From the NCBI GenBank assembly GCA_014804675.1, contig JAAUZH010000024.1, positions 1 to 57,754 on the forward strand: 57,754 nt of DNA, written 5' to 3'. The position numbers and the translations under genes are program-made. This document shows positions 25,926-34,231 of the stretch, in pieces (position 1 is the stretch's first letter; the number at the start of each line of letters is the position of its first letter). The stretch is from Lachnospiraceae bacterium. GTDB lineage: Bacteria; Bacillota; Clostridia; Lachnospirales; Lachnospiraceae. The notes below the pieces were generated by a model. It saw only the letters and a list, made by a program, of their open reading frames with translations, ran no database searches and was not told the DNA's origin.

Positions 25926-26815
25926 AAAAATTAGGCAGATGGGTCTTTATATTCCTTTCAGGAATGGGTATCATGGTTTATCTGCTGATAGGAAAACATG
26001 TGTTGGATGAAATTTCTCAAAAGAAAAAATATACGGAATGTTCCATTGAGAATATTCAGTCACGGGAAAAAGAAGAATGGGGCATTTATCCAAAGGATGC
26101 CCTTACTTATCTGGAAGAGGAGGAAAAGAAAGATGCTCCTTTATCCTTTGTATTTTGGAGAGAAAAGAAGGAGCAGATGATTGAAAACAAAGAACTTTTC
26201 CGAAGCAGCACCTTTCCGGTAGTGGAAATATGTGGAAATTCTTCCCTGCTCTTTCCCGATGAATTTCCCCTGAAGAAAGAGGATGTGGAAGGCTGTCTGA
26301 TTGGTGAGGATGCTGCATGGCAGCTGTTTGGTGATAGTAATGTAATTGGAAAGAGCCTTATATATGGAGAAAAAACTTATTTTATACAGGGTGTATTGCC
26401 GAAAACAGATATTTTTGTATGTCAGGCTTCCAAGGACGGTGATTTCCTGCTCAATAGCATAACCTTTTATGGGGATAATTATCTGGAAAAAGAAAAGATT
26501 AAGGAACAGTTGGGAAATGAATACAGCCTGAGTCTGGAGGAGTCACCAAAGTACTGGTATTTTATTTTTGCCAGAGCTGCCCTGTTTCTTTTTCCTATGT
26601 GCTTCATGGTATTTTTCCTGTTTTTATCCAGAAAGAAAAAACGATTGTTTAAGGGTATGGTTTTTCTTACAATTCTTTTTTTAATTGGAGGCATTGTATT
26701 TATATTTGATATTACTCCTGATAAATTGCCCAACCGCTTATCCGATATTGATTTTTGGATAGAGGCCTTTCAAAAAGGCAAGAAGGATTTGTTTTCTTTA
26801 TTAGGGATTGAATAA
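25922..26815 (+). CDS. MacB-core-domain membrane protein without ATPase
   Basis: A 297-aa protein. One helix is at ~7-25, then an extracytoplasmic domain with the MacB periplasmic core signature (CLIGEDAAWQLFGDSNVIGK, then SLIYGEKTYFIQGVLPKTD), and two C-terminal helices (~215-235 and ~243-262). Full MacB permeases have four helices and are ~400 aa or more; this one lacks the FtsX-type last helices arrangement and any ATPase. It is coupled to the adaptor gene by an ATGA overlap. It could be a non-transporting scaffold that pairs with the HlyD-like protein; the function is inferred only from domain likeness. Confidence 0.7.
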   Translation: MKKLGRWVFIFLSGMGIMVYLLIGKHVLDEISQKKKYTECSIENIQSREKEEWGIYPKDALTYLEEEEKKDAPLSFVFWREKKEQMIENKELFRSSTFPVVEICGNSSLLFPDEFPLKKEDVEGCLIGEDAAWQLFGDSNVIGKSLIYGEKTYFIQGVLPKTDIFVCQASKDGDFLLNSITFYGDNYLEKEKIKEQLGNEYSLSLEESPKYWYFIFARAALFLFPMCFMVFFLFLSRKKKRLFKGMVFLTILFLIGGIVFIFDITPDKLPNRLSDIDFWIEAFQKGKKDLFSLLGIE

Positions 26816-26822
26816 ATCTATG

Positions 26823-26865
26823 AAAAAGACGCAGGCATGGAAGATAATGTTTCGTGTCTTTTTTC
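26823..26865 (+). terminator. Terminator of the solute-binding/adaptor operon
   Basis: AAAAAGACGC near 26823 pairs with GTGTCTTTTT near 26853-26862 (one G-U pair) and a T-run follows. Confidence 0.7.
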
Positions 26866-26939
26866 TTGCTAATTTTTACAAAGAACAGTATATTTATATC
26901 AGAATGAATGAAAGTAAATATAAATGTGGAGGCAGATAG

Positions 26940-27908
26940 ATGAAAATCGTAGTATTAGAACGGAACAGCGTAGGAACGGATATTGATGTTACCTGCTATG
27001 AAGATTTTGGTGAGGTAATATATTTTGGCAATACGGTAGAAGCAGATGCAGAACAGCATATAGGGGATGCTGACATTGTCATAGCCAATAAAGCGCCTAT
27101 GAATGAAAGCACTTTAAAAAATTGCCCTAATGTAAAGTTAATTTGTGAATTTGCCACAGGCTTTGACAATATAGATTTAGAATATTGCAGAAGTAGAAAT
27201 ATTAAGGTAACAAATGTGGTGGATTATTCTACGGCAGCAGTGGCACAGCATACCTTTGCCCTGGCTTTGTATGTATTGGAAAAGCTAAGCTTTTATGATC
27301 ATTATGTAAAATCTGGCGCTTACGAAAATCAGGATCGTTTTTCAAACTTTGACGAAGCTTATACAGAGCTGGAAGGAAAGACCTGGGGCATTATAGGTAT
27401 GGGAAATATTGGACGGAGGGTGGCAAAGATTGCAGAAGCCTTTGGCTGTAAGGTAATCTTTTACTCTGCTTCCGGTAATAGTGTCTGCAGAGATTACGAA
27501 AGGGTGGATTTTGACAGGTTATGCCGGGAAAGCGATTTTCTTTCCATTCATTGTCCTCTTTCTGAAAAGACAAGGAATCTGATTGACTTAAATGCTTTCA
27601 AAAATATGAAAGAAACTGCTATTTTAATTAATGTAGCAAGAGGACCCATTGTAAATGATAAGGACCTTTATACAGCCCTGACAGAACATATGATTGCAGG
27701 AGCAGGTCTGGATGTGCTTGGAAAAGAGCCTATTGCAAAAGATAATCCATTAGGAAGGATTCAGGACAGCAAAAAGCTGATCATCACTCCCCATATGGCA
27801 TGGGCAAGCACGGAATCCAGAGAAAGAGTAGTAAATGAGGTGTATAAAAATATTCAGGCATTTCTAGCTGGAAAGGATAGAAATGTAATAAATGAAAAAG
27901 AAAAATAA
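26940..27908 (+). CDS. D-2-hydroxyacid dehydrogenase (NAD-dependent)
   Basis: A 322-aa cytosolic oxidoreductase. NAD-binding GIIGMGNIGRRVAKIAEAFG is at ~148-167; the catalytic Arg is in LINVARGPIVND (~230), the Glu in LGKEPIA (~261) and the His in IITPHMAWAS (~285). The overall form is that of the glycerate/lactate/phosphoglycerate dehydrogenase superfamily. GTGGAGG lies before the start. The substrate cannot be fixed: hydroxypyruvate/glycerate or a branched 2-oxoacid are possible. It is monocistronic between a terminator and the promoter of the GGDEF gene. Confidence 0.93.
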   Translation: MKIVVLERNSVGTDIDVTCYEDFGEVIYFGNTVEADAEQHIGDADIVIANKAPMNESTLKNCPNVKLICEFATGFDNIDLEYCRSRNIKVTNVVDYSTAAVAQHTFALALYVLEKLSFYDHYVKSGAYENQDRFSNFDEAYTELEGKTWGIIGMGNIGRRVAKIAEAFGCKVIFYSASGNSVCRDYERVDFDRLCRESDFLSIHCPLSEKTRNLIDLNAFKNMKETAILINVARGPIVNDKDLYTALTEHMIAGAGLDVLGKEPIAKDNPLGRIQDSKKLIITPHMAWASTESRERVVNEVYKNIQAFLAGKDRNVINEKEK

Positions 27909-27915
27909 AAAAAGA

Positions 27916-27944
27916 ATGACCTATCGCCATTTTTTTGCTATAAT
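27916..27944 (+). promoter_or_regulatory. Extended -10 promoter of the GGDEF gene
   Basis: TGCTATAAT (-10 at 27939-27944 with the extended TG) is preceded 17 nt upstream by ATGACC (27916-27921). Confidence 0.6.
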
Positions 27945-27988
27945 TCATCTAGTGATATTTATATTGGGAATTATACAGGGAGGTTAGC

Positions 27989-30900
27989 ATGTATCAAAAT
28001 TCATATGTATATAAGTTTATCAATCAGTTAGTACAAGATTTACCCATCGAAGCAAACCATTATCTTTTTGTGAAGCATTATGATGCTGTAGTTTTTACAG
28101 AAGAGCTTTTATCTTCTTCGATTCCTATGGATTCTGGTATTTTGTTATTGTGCCATGAATTTACCAGCACTCAGATGCAGGGTGCTTTTGAGCCGTTTTT
28201 GGATTGGATTCGAAATTTATATTTTACTTATTATCAGGATATGACACCTGAGGATTTTATTGAAGCCTGCAATGTTTATCCATTACATAAGTCACTGTTT
28301 ATTTCTTATTTGCAGACGGAATCCTGTCATCGTGATGAAGATATTATTATTTACGAAATGAACTATGAACGCATTCGGATGAATCAATCTATTCTTTCCA
28401 TTTTATCTTATCTGGCTGCCAGCCGCCCTTTAGTGTTGGTTTTAAACAGCGCTCATTTTGCGCCAAAATCTACCATTGATTTGTTGCAGGCATTCATTGA
28501 TTCTGCATCTATAAAGAATTTAGGAATTATTGTAAGCTATAATGAGGTAAGCCAGCCTATGCCTTATGCTGCAGAGGAATGGAAGGACTTAATAAAGCAG
28601 GCTGATGATAAGCACCGTTTGATTGATTTTGGAGTTACGAAACGGAAACAGGTTATTGAACCTACCATTCAATTCAGCCCCCATATTCTTTCCTTTCCAA
28701 GTTATATTCCCATGCTTCATAACATGGTGCATACTTTAGCCATTGAACAGGCTAATTATTATTTGGATATTTTATATCATAAGCTGGAAGTGGAGCATTC
28801 TATCGTGGCAAAGGAATTAAAAGAACAGATTCTTTATTTGTATTCTTTGACCGCTGTATATTTAGGGGACTATTCCAAGGCTTTGCTATTGCTTGATAAG
28901 TTAAATGAGACTATTAGCCCGGATACGGATCCGGTTATGTATTTTGAATGTATTTATTTTTCCGGTGTTGCTTATACCTACAATGGTTTATATGATTTGG
29001 GCGTAAAAAAATCAAAAGAATGTCTTGCCCATGTACCGGAAGAAAATAAGGATTACTACACATTTAAAGCTCATTTGCTGGAGTACATTGCTGTTTTCAG
29101 AGGATGGACTACTATTTTCCTTCAGGATTTTCATTTAGAATATATAGATTTATTTTTTGAAGAGGCTAAGAAATATCAATATCTTAACCATCTGGCTCAT
29201 ATTTATACTTTTGCTTATGGGAACAGTCTGGAATCCGAGCTGGGATTTTTACAGCAGGGAATTGATTTGGCTCTGCAGCTTAACAATCTTTATTTTGCAA
29301 TTGAAATATATAAAAAGAATATACTGGTAGTATCTGCATATGGTAAGTTTGACTTAGCGGAAGAATATTATAAAAAATGTATTGATTTGTTAGCTTATTG
29401 TAACAATCCCATTGAGGAAGCCAATACTTATGCTGGTTTAGGATACAACAGCAGCGTGTCTGGTGATTATGAAAAAGCAAATGATTATTATAATAAGGCT
29501 ATAGCTATTTATTACCGTTTTTCCTCTTTGGATTCTATTTCGGAAATGCTGTATAATAAGGCAATCAATGCTATATTGGCTCAGGATTATGAGAATGCTA
29601 TTTTATATATAACAAAATGTATCGAAATTCTTGAGAAATTGAAGGAGTTTAAGCTGAAGGTTTGTAATACGTCTAAATTATACGGTTTGGCGGCTTTGTC
29701 CTATTTTTGGCTGGATTCAGAATATAATTGTTCTTTATGCCTTGCATCAGCAAAACGTTATTTAAGTCATTTGCTGGATTGCAATGATGAAGTAAAGTTT
29801 TATTTATGGGATGATGACTTATTCCTTTACTATTTTGTAACCGGACTGTTAAACAAAAAATCCAATGAACATTCTTATGCGCAAAGTGATTTTGACCATG
29901 CTTATTACTTTATGATGCGCTCCAAAGGCAACTTGTTTTTTACTTATCATCAATTTGCCGTGGAACAGGCTGATTTATATTTTACTCTTGGAAAAAAAGA
30001 AAAAGGAACCCGCATCTTAGAAGACTGCATGGAATACGCAGACCAGCATGTTCTCAAAAAGCAATACGATATTGCCCGCTGCGCTTTGGAAAAAGAAGAG
30101 CCAGCAAATCCCTCCTTTAATCTGAACATGGGAGAAATTACTATAGAAATGATAGATGAATTGACCAATCATCTTGCAACCCAGAAGGAATTGGAGCGGA
30201 AGGAAAAGCATATTGAATTTCTTTCTACATGCCAGGATATGATTAGTCAGGAGCAAAAAAAGGATGCATTGATTCAAACTACAATAGTACATATTCAAAA
30301 TCACTTTTTATTAGACCAGATTATTTTGTTTACAAATGATGGTGAACAGCTTCAGCCTTTTTATTTTGCTGAAGAATTTCCACTTACGCAGGAGCATATC
30401 CAGCTGATTACTACAAAACTCTCTTATTATCCCAGAGGCTTTATTGTATCAAGAATGGAAAAACGATATGAAGAGTTTTATGATATTACAAACATATTCG
30501 GTACGGATGAAATTACTTATTTTATCTGCATCCCGATTATCATGGATAATAAAATACAAAATGTCCTGATTGGATATACCAGATTAAAAGATAATTTTGT
30601 TTCCAATTTTTCCCCTCTTACAGAAGGAGAATTAACTGTTTTGCGCTTCTCCTTTAAGCAATTGGTGGACTCTATTGACCGTATTGATTTTAATAAAAAG
30701 ATACTGGAATACAATAATGAGCTGAAGGATGTGAATGATAAGCTGCAGCAAAGCGCAGTAACCGATATTCTGACTGATTTGTTGAATCGACAGGGATTTA
30801 TGAAGCTTGTAGGCACTGCTGCTATTGATTGGAGCGAAAAGGAGAAGGCCGGTACTGATAATCTGACCATTCTATATATTGATTTGGATAGCTTTAAATA

Positions 30901-31294
30901 TTATAATGACACATTTGGTCATGCTGTGGGAGACTATATTTTAGTAAGATTTGCAAATATTTTAAAGAAAATTGCCGGGAAGACCGGTTATGCCGTTCGG
31001 TATGGCGGTGACGAATTTTTGTTAGCGCTTCCCGATACTTCCATAGAGCAGGCAGAGACTACCGCCAAGTCTATTTATACAGAATTAGAACTCCAGAATT
31101 ACTTTATAGACGGCATTCCCCATCCGGAGGATGTTATATTGGATATTCCCAAGGAACACTACATTTCCTGCTCCATCGGAATTGCCTGTACGGATTATGA
31201 GCATGGCTGTGATATCAATGAAACATTAAAACATGCAGATGAAGCCCTTTATGATGTGAAAAAGCATGGAAAGCGTACATATCGTATTTGGTAA
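27989..31294 (+). CDS. Multidomain TPR/GAF/GGDEF diguanylate cyclase
   Basis: A 1101-aa soluble protein. Residues ~1-250 resemble the ATPase module of MalT/adenylate-cyclase-type regulators (LVLVLNSAHFAPKSTIDLLQ looks like a Walker B segment with Asn for Asp), but no P-loop is visible. Residues ~270-690 are helical TPR-like repeats (YAGLGYNSSVSGDYEKANDYY and others). A GAF-like part at ~740-900 precedes a coiled linker, then a GGDEF domain (DILTDLLNRQGF, LYIDLDSFKYYNDTFGHAVGD, RYGGDEFLLALP). The active-site GGDEF is intact; an RxxD inhibitory site is not seen five residues before it. Expected product is cyclic di-GMP. GGGAGG lies before the start. Confidence 0.88.
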   Translation: MYQNSYVYKFINQLVQDLPIEANHYLFVKHYDAVVFTEELLSSSIPMDSGILLLCHEFTSTQMQGAFEPFLDWIRNLYFTYYQDMTPEDFIEACNVYPLHKSLFISYLQTESCHRDEDIIIYEMNYERIRMNQSILSILSYLAASRPLVLVLNSAHFAPKSTIDLLQAFIDSASIKNLGIIVSYNEVSQPMPYAAEEWKDLIKQADDKHRLIDFGVTKRKQVIEPTIQFSPHILSFPSYIPMLHNMVHTLAIEQANYYLDILYHKLEVEHSIVAKELKEQILYLYSLTAVYLGDYSKALLLLDKLNETISPDTDPVMYFECIYFSGVAYTYNGLYDLGVKKSKECLAHVPEENKDYYTFKAHLLEYIAVFRGWTTIFLQDFHLEYIDLFFEEAKKYQYLNHLAHIYTFAYGNSLESELGFLQQGIDLALQLNNLYFAIEIYKKNILVVSAYGKFDLAEEYYKKCIDLLAYCNNPIEEANTYAGLGYNSSVSGDYEKANDYYNKAIAIYYRFSSLDSISEMLYNKAINAILAQDYENAILYITKCIEILEKLKEFKLKVCNTSKLYGLAALSYFWLDSEYNCSLCLASAKRYLSHLLDCNDEVKFYLWDDDLFLYYFVTGLLNKKSNEHSYAQSDFDHAYYFMMRSKGNLFFTYHQFAVEQADLYFTLGKKEKGTRILEDCMEYADQHVLKKQYDIARCALEKEEPANPSFNLNMGEITIEMIDELTNHLATQKELERKEKHIEFLSTCQDMISQEQKKDALIQTTIVHIQNHFLLDQIILFTNDGEQLQPFYFAEEFPLTQEHIQLITTKLSYYPRGFIVSRMEKRYEEFYDITNIFGTDEITYFICIPIIMDNKIQNVLIGYTRLKDNFVSNFSPLTEGELTVLRFSFKQLVDSIDRIDFNKKILEYNNELKDVNDKLQQSAVTDILTDLLNRQGFMKLVGTAAIDWSEKEKAGTDNLTILYIDLDSFKYYNDTFGHAVGDYILVRFANILKKIAGKTGYAVRYGGDEFLLALPDTSIEQAETTAKSIYTELELQNYFIDGIPHPEDVILDIPKEHYISCSIGIACTDYEHGCDINETLKHADEALYDVKKHGKRTYRIW

Positions 31295-31329
31295 AAAGAA
31301 ATTACAGTAAGAATTTATGGAGAAGCGCT

Positions 31330-32292
31330 ATGGGGAAAAAGGCTATGAAAATAATTTCCATTATTATCGTTGGACTAATTATATTGTTGCTAATCGTATG
31401 CATCAATCACCAGGTCCACTTAAAAAAGGAAGTTTCATTGCGTTTGCCATTGGGACAAATGGTTGAAGTTGGCGGACACAATATGAGTGTCTATATGGAG
31501 GGAACAGGTGATGCAACGCTTGTTTTCATGTCGGGCGGAGGCACTTGTTCTCCCATACTGGATTTCAAGTCTCTCTATTCTCTTTTAAGTGATGAATATC
31601 AGATTGCCGTTGTAGAAAAATTTGGATACGGTTTCAGCGATATTGTCGATAAAAGCAGAGATATAGATTCTATACTTGAAGATACAAGAGCTGCACTTAC
31701 AGAAGCAGGATTAACTGCACCCTATGTTCTTTGTCCCCACTCCATGTCAGGACTTGAAGCATTATATTGGGCACAGAAATATCCTGATGAGGTATCCGCT
31801 ATTATCGGACTTGATATGGCTGTGCCGGAATATTATGACGACATGGACATAAATATACCACTTATGCGTGTTGCCTCCTGGGCAGCAAATATAGGCATTA
31901 CTCGTTTTATTCCAGGAATTTCGGATAGTGACGCTGTAAAGTACGGCACATTATCGGACAAGGAAAAAGAAATCTATAAAGCTGTTTTCTATAGTCGGAC
32001 GGCAACTGTAACAATGATAAATGAAACAGACCGGGTAAAGGAAAATGCGGAAAAGGTAAATAGTATGGGTGTCCCGCAGCTTCCAATGCTTTTATTTATT
32101 TCGGACGGTTCTGGAGGAATAGGATTTGATAAAGAAACATGGCGAAAAATCCCTATGGAATATATAGCACAGGTTGATGGGGGACAATATATAGAATTAG
32201 ATTGCCCTCATTATGTACAAGACCATGAATATAGTAAAATAAGCGAAAATATATATGAATTTTTATGGGATTTATTACAGACTGGTCATTGA
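31330..32292 (+). CDS. Membrane-anchored alpha/beta hydrolase
   Basis: A 320-aa protein with an N-terminal membrane anchor (~7-27) and an alpha/beta-hydrolase fold outside. The oxyanion region is VFMSGGGTCSP, the nucleophile elbow is CPHSMSGLEALYWA (Ser in HSM; the usual first Gly of GxSxG is Pro), Asp candidates lie in LLFISDGSGG and the His in LDCPHYVQDH near the C-terminus. ATG 31330 follows GGAGAAGCGCT; the frame is open further upstream into the GGDEF gene but without a start signal. The 35-nt gap suggests cotranscription with the GGDEF gene. The substrate is unknown. Confidence 0.85.
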   Translation: MGKKAMKIISIIIVGLIILLLIVCINHQVHLKKEVSLRLPLGQMVEVGGHNMSVYMEGTGDATLVFMSGGGTCSPILDFKSLYSLLSDEYQIAVVEKFGYGFSDIVDKSRDIDSILEDTRAALTEAGLTAPYVLCPHSMSGLEALYWAQKYPDEVSAIIGLDMAVPEYYDDMDINIPLMRVASWAANIGITRFIPGISDSDAVKYGTLSDKEKEIYKAVFYSRTATVTMINETDRVKENAEKVNSMGVPQLPMLLFISDGSGGIGFDKETWRKIPMEYIAQVDGGQYIELDCPHYVQDHEYSKISENIYEFLWDLLQTGH

Positions 32293-32311
32293 TAAATTTC
32301 TTTTGCACTAT

Positions 32312-32341
32312 TTCTCCCCGATCTTGTATCGGGGGCTTTCC
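32312..32341 (-). repeat. Hairpin repeat, inverted copy left of the serpin gene
   Basis: A 30-nt element containing the stem CCCCGAT...ATCGGGG. Read on the minus strand it matches the tandem units at 34106-34169 (29 of 30 positions against the first unit). On the plus strand it also works as a hairpin after the hydrolase gene. The remaining 32342-32586 holds the serpin leader with a TATAAT at 32538-32543 and no gene. Confidence 0.75.
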
Positions 32342-32586
32342 ATTTATAGAATTAAGGCAGAAGGGAATATAAAAACTGAATATTATTTATCTTTGGTAGC
32401 TTTTTATCCTAACGGACAATTAGCTGCCTTTTTTATTTCCGGCAACTACCAGTTAATACGAATTTTCTATTTTTTTACCGTATGCAATATAACATTTATT
32501 TTTCCATAAAAATCATACATAAAATTCGTATCTATATTATAATAAAAGATGCAGACTGCATCAAATTAGAAAAAAGAGGTAAGATT

Positions 32587-33879
32587 ATGAAAAAATATTA
32601 TAAGTCAATATGTGTGATAATGGCAGTGATGATGATTTGTTTTACCGGTTGTGCAGGAAAAAAGCAGGCAGATACACCCACAATAACACCGTCAACAACC
32701 ACATCACAGACGAAAGAAATAAAGGAAGTTACAGAGCTTTCAGAACAATTCAAAACAGGTATCAATAACTTCTCTTTTCAAATATTCGAGCAGTTGGAAG
32801 ACAGCGAAAATATCTTTATTTCTCCATACAGCATGGCAATTGCTATTTCCATGTTGGACAATGGGGCAGAAGGTAGTTCAAAGGAAGAAATAGAGCAAAT
32901 GCTCGGTATCGAAGATTTAGAAAACTGGAATGCCTGTGTAGCATATTATATGTCTCTTCATGAAGAAGATGCATCAAAGCTGCTTACGGCAAATTCATTA
33001 TGGCTGTCAGAGGATATAGCAATTTCCGATAATGCGGAAAATGATTTTTTCAATCCGGTGAAACAGTATTATCATTCAGAAAAAAATCAAATGGATTTGA
33101 CCAGTGAGGATACCATGAACCAGATAAACAGTTGGGTATCTGATAATACAAAAGGGATGATTGATTCTATCTTGGATGAACCATTGGATGTAAATATTAA
33201 AATGGCGCTGTTAAATGCAGTGTATTTTAAGGGAGAATGGAAGGAACCATTTGAAGAAGAAAATACAGAAAAAGGACAATTTTATGGAAAAGATGAAACA
33301 TCCCAGGCGGATATGATGTATCAAGCAAATGCAAAGTATAAATATTTGGAAAAAGACAACCTGAAAGCCATTGAGCTTCCATATGAGAATGGAAAAATTG
33401 TCATGGATATTCTTATTCCTATATCTGCTGAAGAGGGAAATGAGAAATCAAAAAATATGAATGAGTTATTTTCCAGTCTGTCCATGGAGGAAAAAGTGGA
33501 ATTGTTTGCGGCATTATCAGTAACTGATGAGCAGACAATCAGCATATTAGAACTGCCTAAGTTTGAGCTGGAATACGGTGTGAAGGATATTTCCACAGCA
33601 TTGCAGGCAATAGGAATGAAAGCTCCGTTTGATGATTTCGGGTTTTCCAAAATTTCTCCTGACGTAAAAGTAGAAAAAGTGCTCCATAAAGCTAAAATCC
33701 AGATAGATGAAAAGGGGACTGAGGCATCGGCAGCAACTACGGTTACCATGGTAAATGATATAGCAGCATTTGTGGATGAGGAAATCAAGGAATTTATAGT
33801 GGATCAACCATTCATTTTTGTAATTAGAGATGTGGAAAATGATATGATTCTGTTTATGGGAAGCATACAAAATTTGTAA
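32587..33879 (+). CDS. Serpin-family lipoprotein (protease inhibitor)
   Basis: A 430-aa secreted lipoprotein: signal peptide with lipobox ICFTGCAG (Cys near residue 20), a Thr/Ser/Pro linker, then a complete serpin fold. SPYSMAIAISMLDNGAEG, NAVYFKGEWKEPF and the C-terminal VDQPFIFVIRDVENDMILFMG are serpin signatures. The hinge DEKGTEASAATTV has the small residues expected of an inhibitory serpin, so the reactive loop should insert and trap a serine or cysteine protease at about residues MVNDIAAF. AGAGGTAAG precedes ATG 32587. Bacterial serpins are sporadic; gut Firmicutes use them against host or microbial proteases. It is flanked by inverted hairpin repeats. Confidence 0.93.
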   Translation: MKKYYKSICVIMAVMMICFTGCAGKKQADTPTITPSTTTSQTKEIKEVTELSEQFKTGINNFSFQIFEQLEDSENIFISPYSMAIAISMLDNGAEGSSKEEIEQMLGIEDLENWNACVAYYMSLHEEDASKLLTANSLWLSEDIAISDNAENDFFNPVKQYYHSEKNQMDLTSEDTMNQINSWVSDNTKGMIDSILDEPLDVNIKMALLNAVYFKGEWKEPFEEENTEKGQFYGKDETSQADMMYQANAKYKYLEKDNLKAIELPYENGKIVMDILIPISAEEGNEKSKNMNELFSSLSMEEKVELFAALSVTDEQTISILELPKFELEYGVKDISTALQAIGMKAPFDDFGFSKISPDVKVEKVLHKAKIQIDEKGTEASAATTVTMVNDIAAFVDEEIKEFIVDQPFIFVIRDVENDMILFMGSIQNL

Positions 33880-33904
33880 TAAGCAAAAAAGAGTAAGATC
33901 ATGA

Positions 33905-34102
33905 TATTTATTAAAAGAAATACGAGGAAGAAAAAGTGCAGATGTGAATTTAAAGGATGCTTTTGTACGGTTTTTTCATGGCTATCCGGCTGGATGGAAT
34001 ACCTTGCAAATCCCATTTATTTTTAGTAAAATAATGCCAAGTGATGACAGGGCAGACGACCATCACTCTAATAAAAATTCGGCTGAATTGAATAATTTAT
34101 AA
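33905..34102 (+). other. Start-less open frame, possible gene remnant
   Basis: This 66-codon frame has coding-like composition (DAFVRFFHGYPAGWN, then IPFIFSKIMPSDDRADDHH) but begins after a TGA with no start codon or ribosome binding site until a late ATG. A competing 41-codon frame from ATG 33901 with three cysteine pairs overlaps it. One of them may be the end of a lost gene. The rest of 33880-34231 holds only the tandem hairpin repeat and the ahcY leader. Confidence 0.25.
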
Positions 34103-34105
34103 TAA

Positions 34106-34169
34106 GGAAAGTCCCCGATACAAGATCGGGGAGAAGTGGAAAGTCCCCGATACAGGATCGGGGAAAAGT
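34106..34169 (+). repeat. Tandem pair of 32-nt hairpin repeats
   Basis: Two adjacent 32-nt units (34106-34137 and 34138-34169) differ at two positions; each contains CCCCGATACA(A/G)GATCGGGG, a self-complementary stem. A third copy lies in reverse orientation at 32312-32341, on the other side of the serpin gene. The form recalls REP-type palindromes. No spacer separates the units, so this is not a CRISPR array. Confidence 0.85.
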
Positions 34170-34231
34170 GATGTTGCGATGGTAAATGTGAAAGGGCAAT
34201 GAACATTGTGGCAAGAATTTAGGAGGAAAAC

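Noticed and set aside
34106..34169. Possible CRISPR array from the tandem 32-nt repeats
   Set aside because: Only two units, directly adjacent with no spacers, each a strong palindrome, and a third copy lies 1.8 kb away in reverse; no cas genes.
34060..34231. S-adenosylhomocysteine or SAM riboswitch before ahcY
   Set aside because: The hairpins are a dispersed repeat (also at 32312) and I see none of the conserved cores of those riboswitches.
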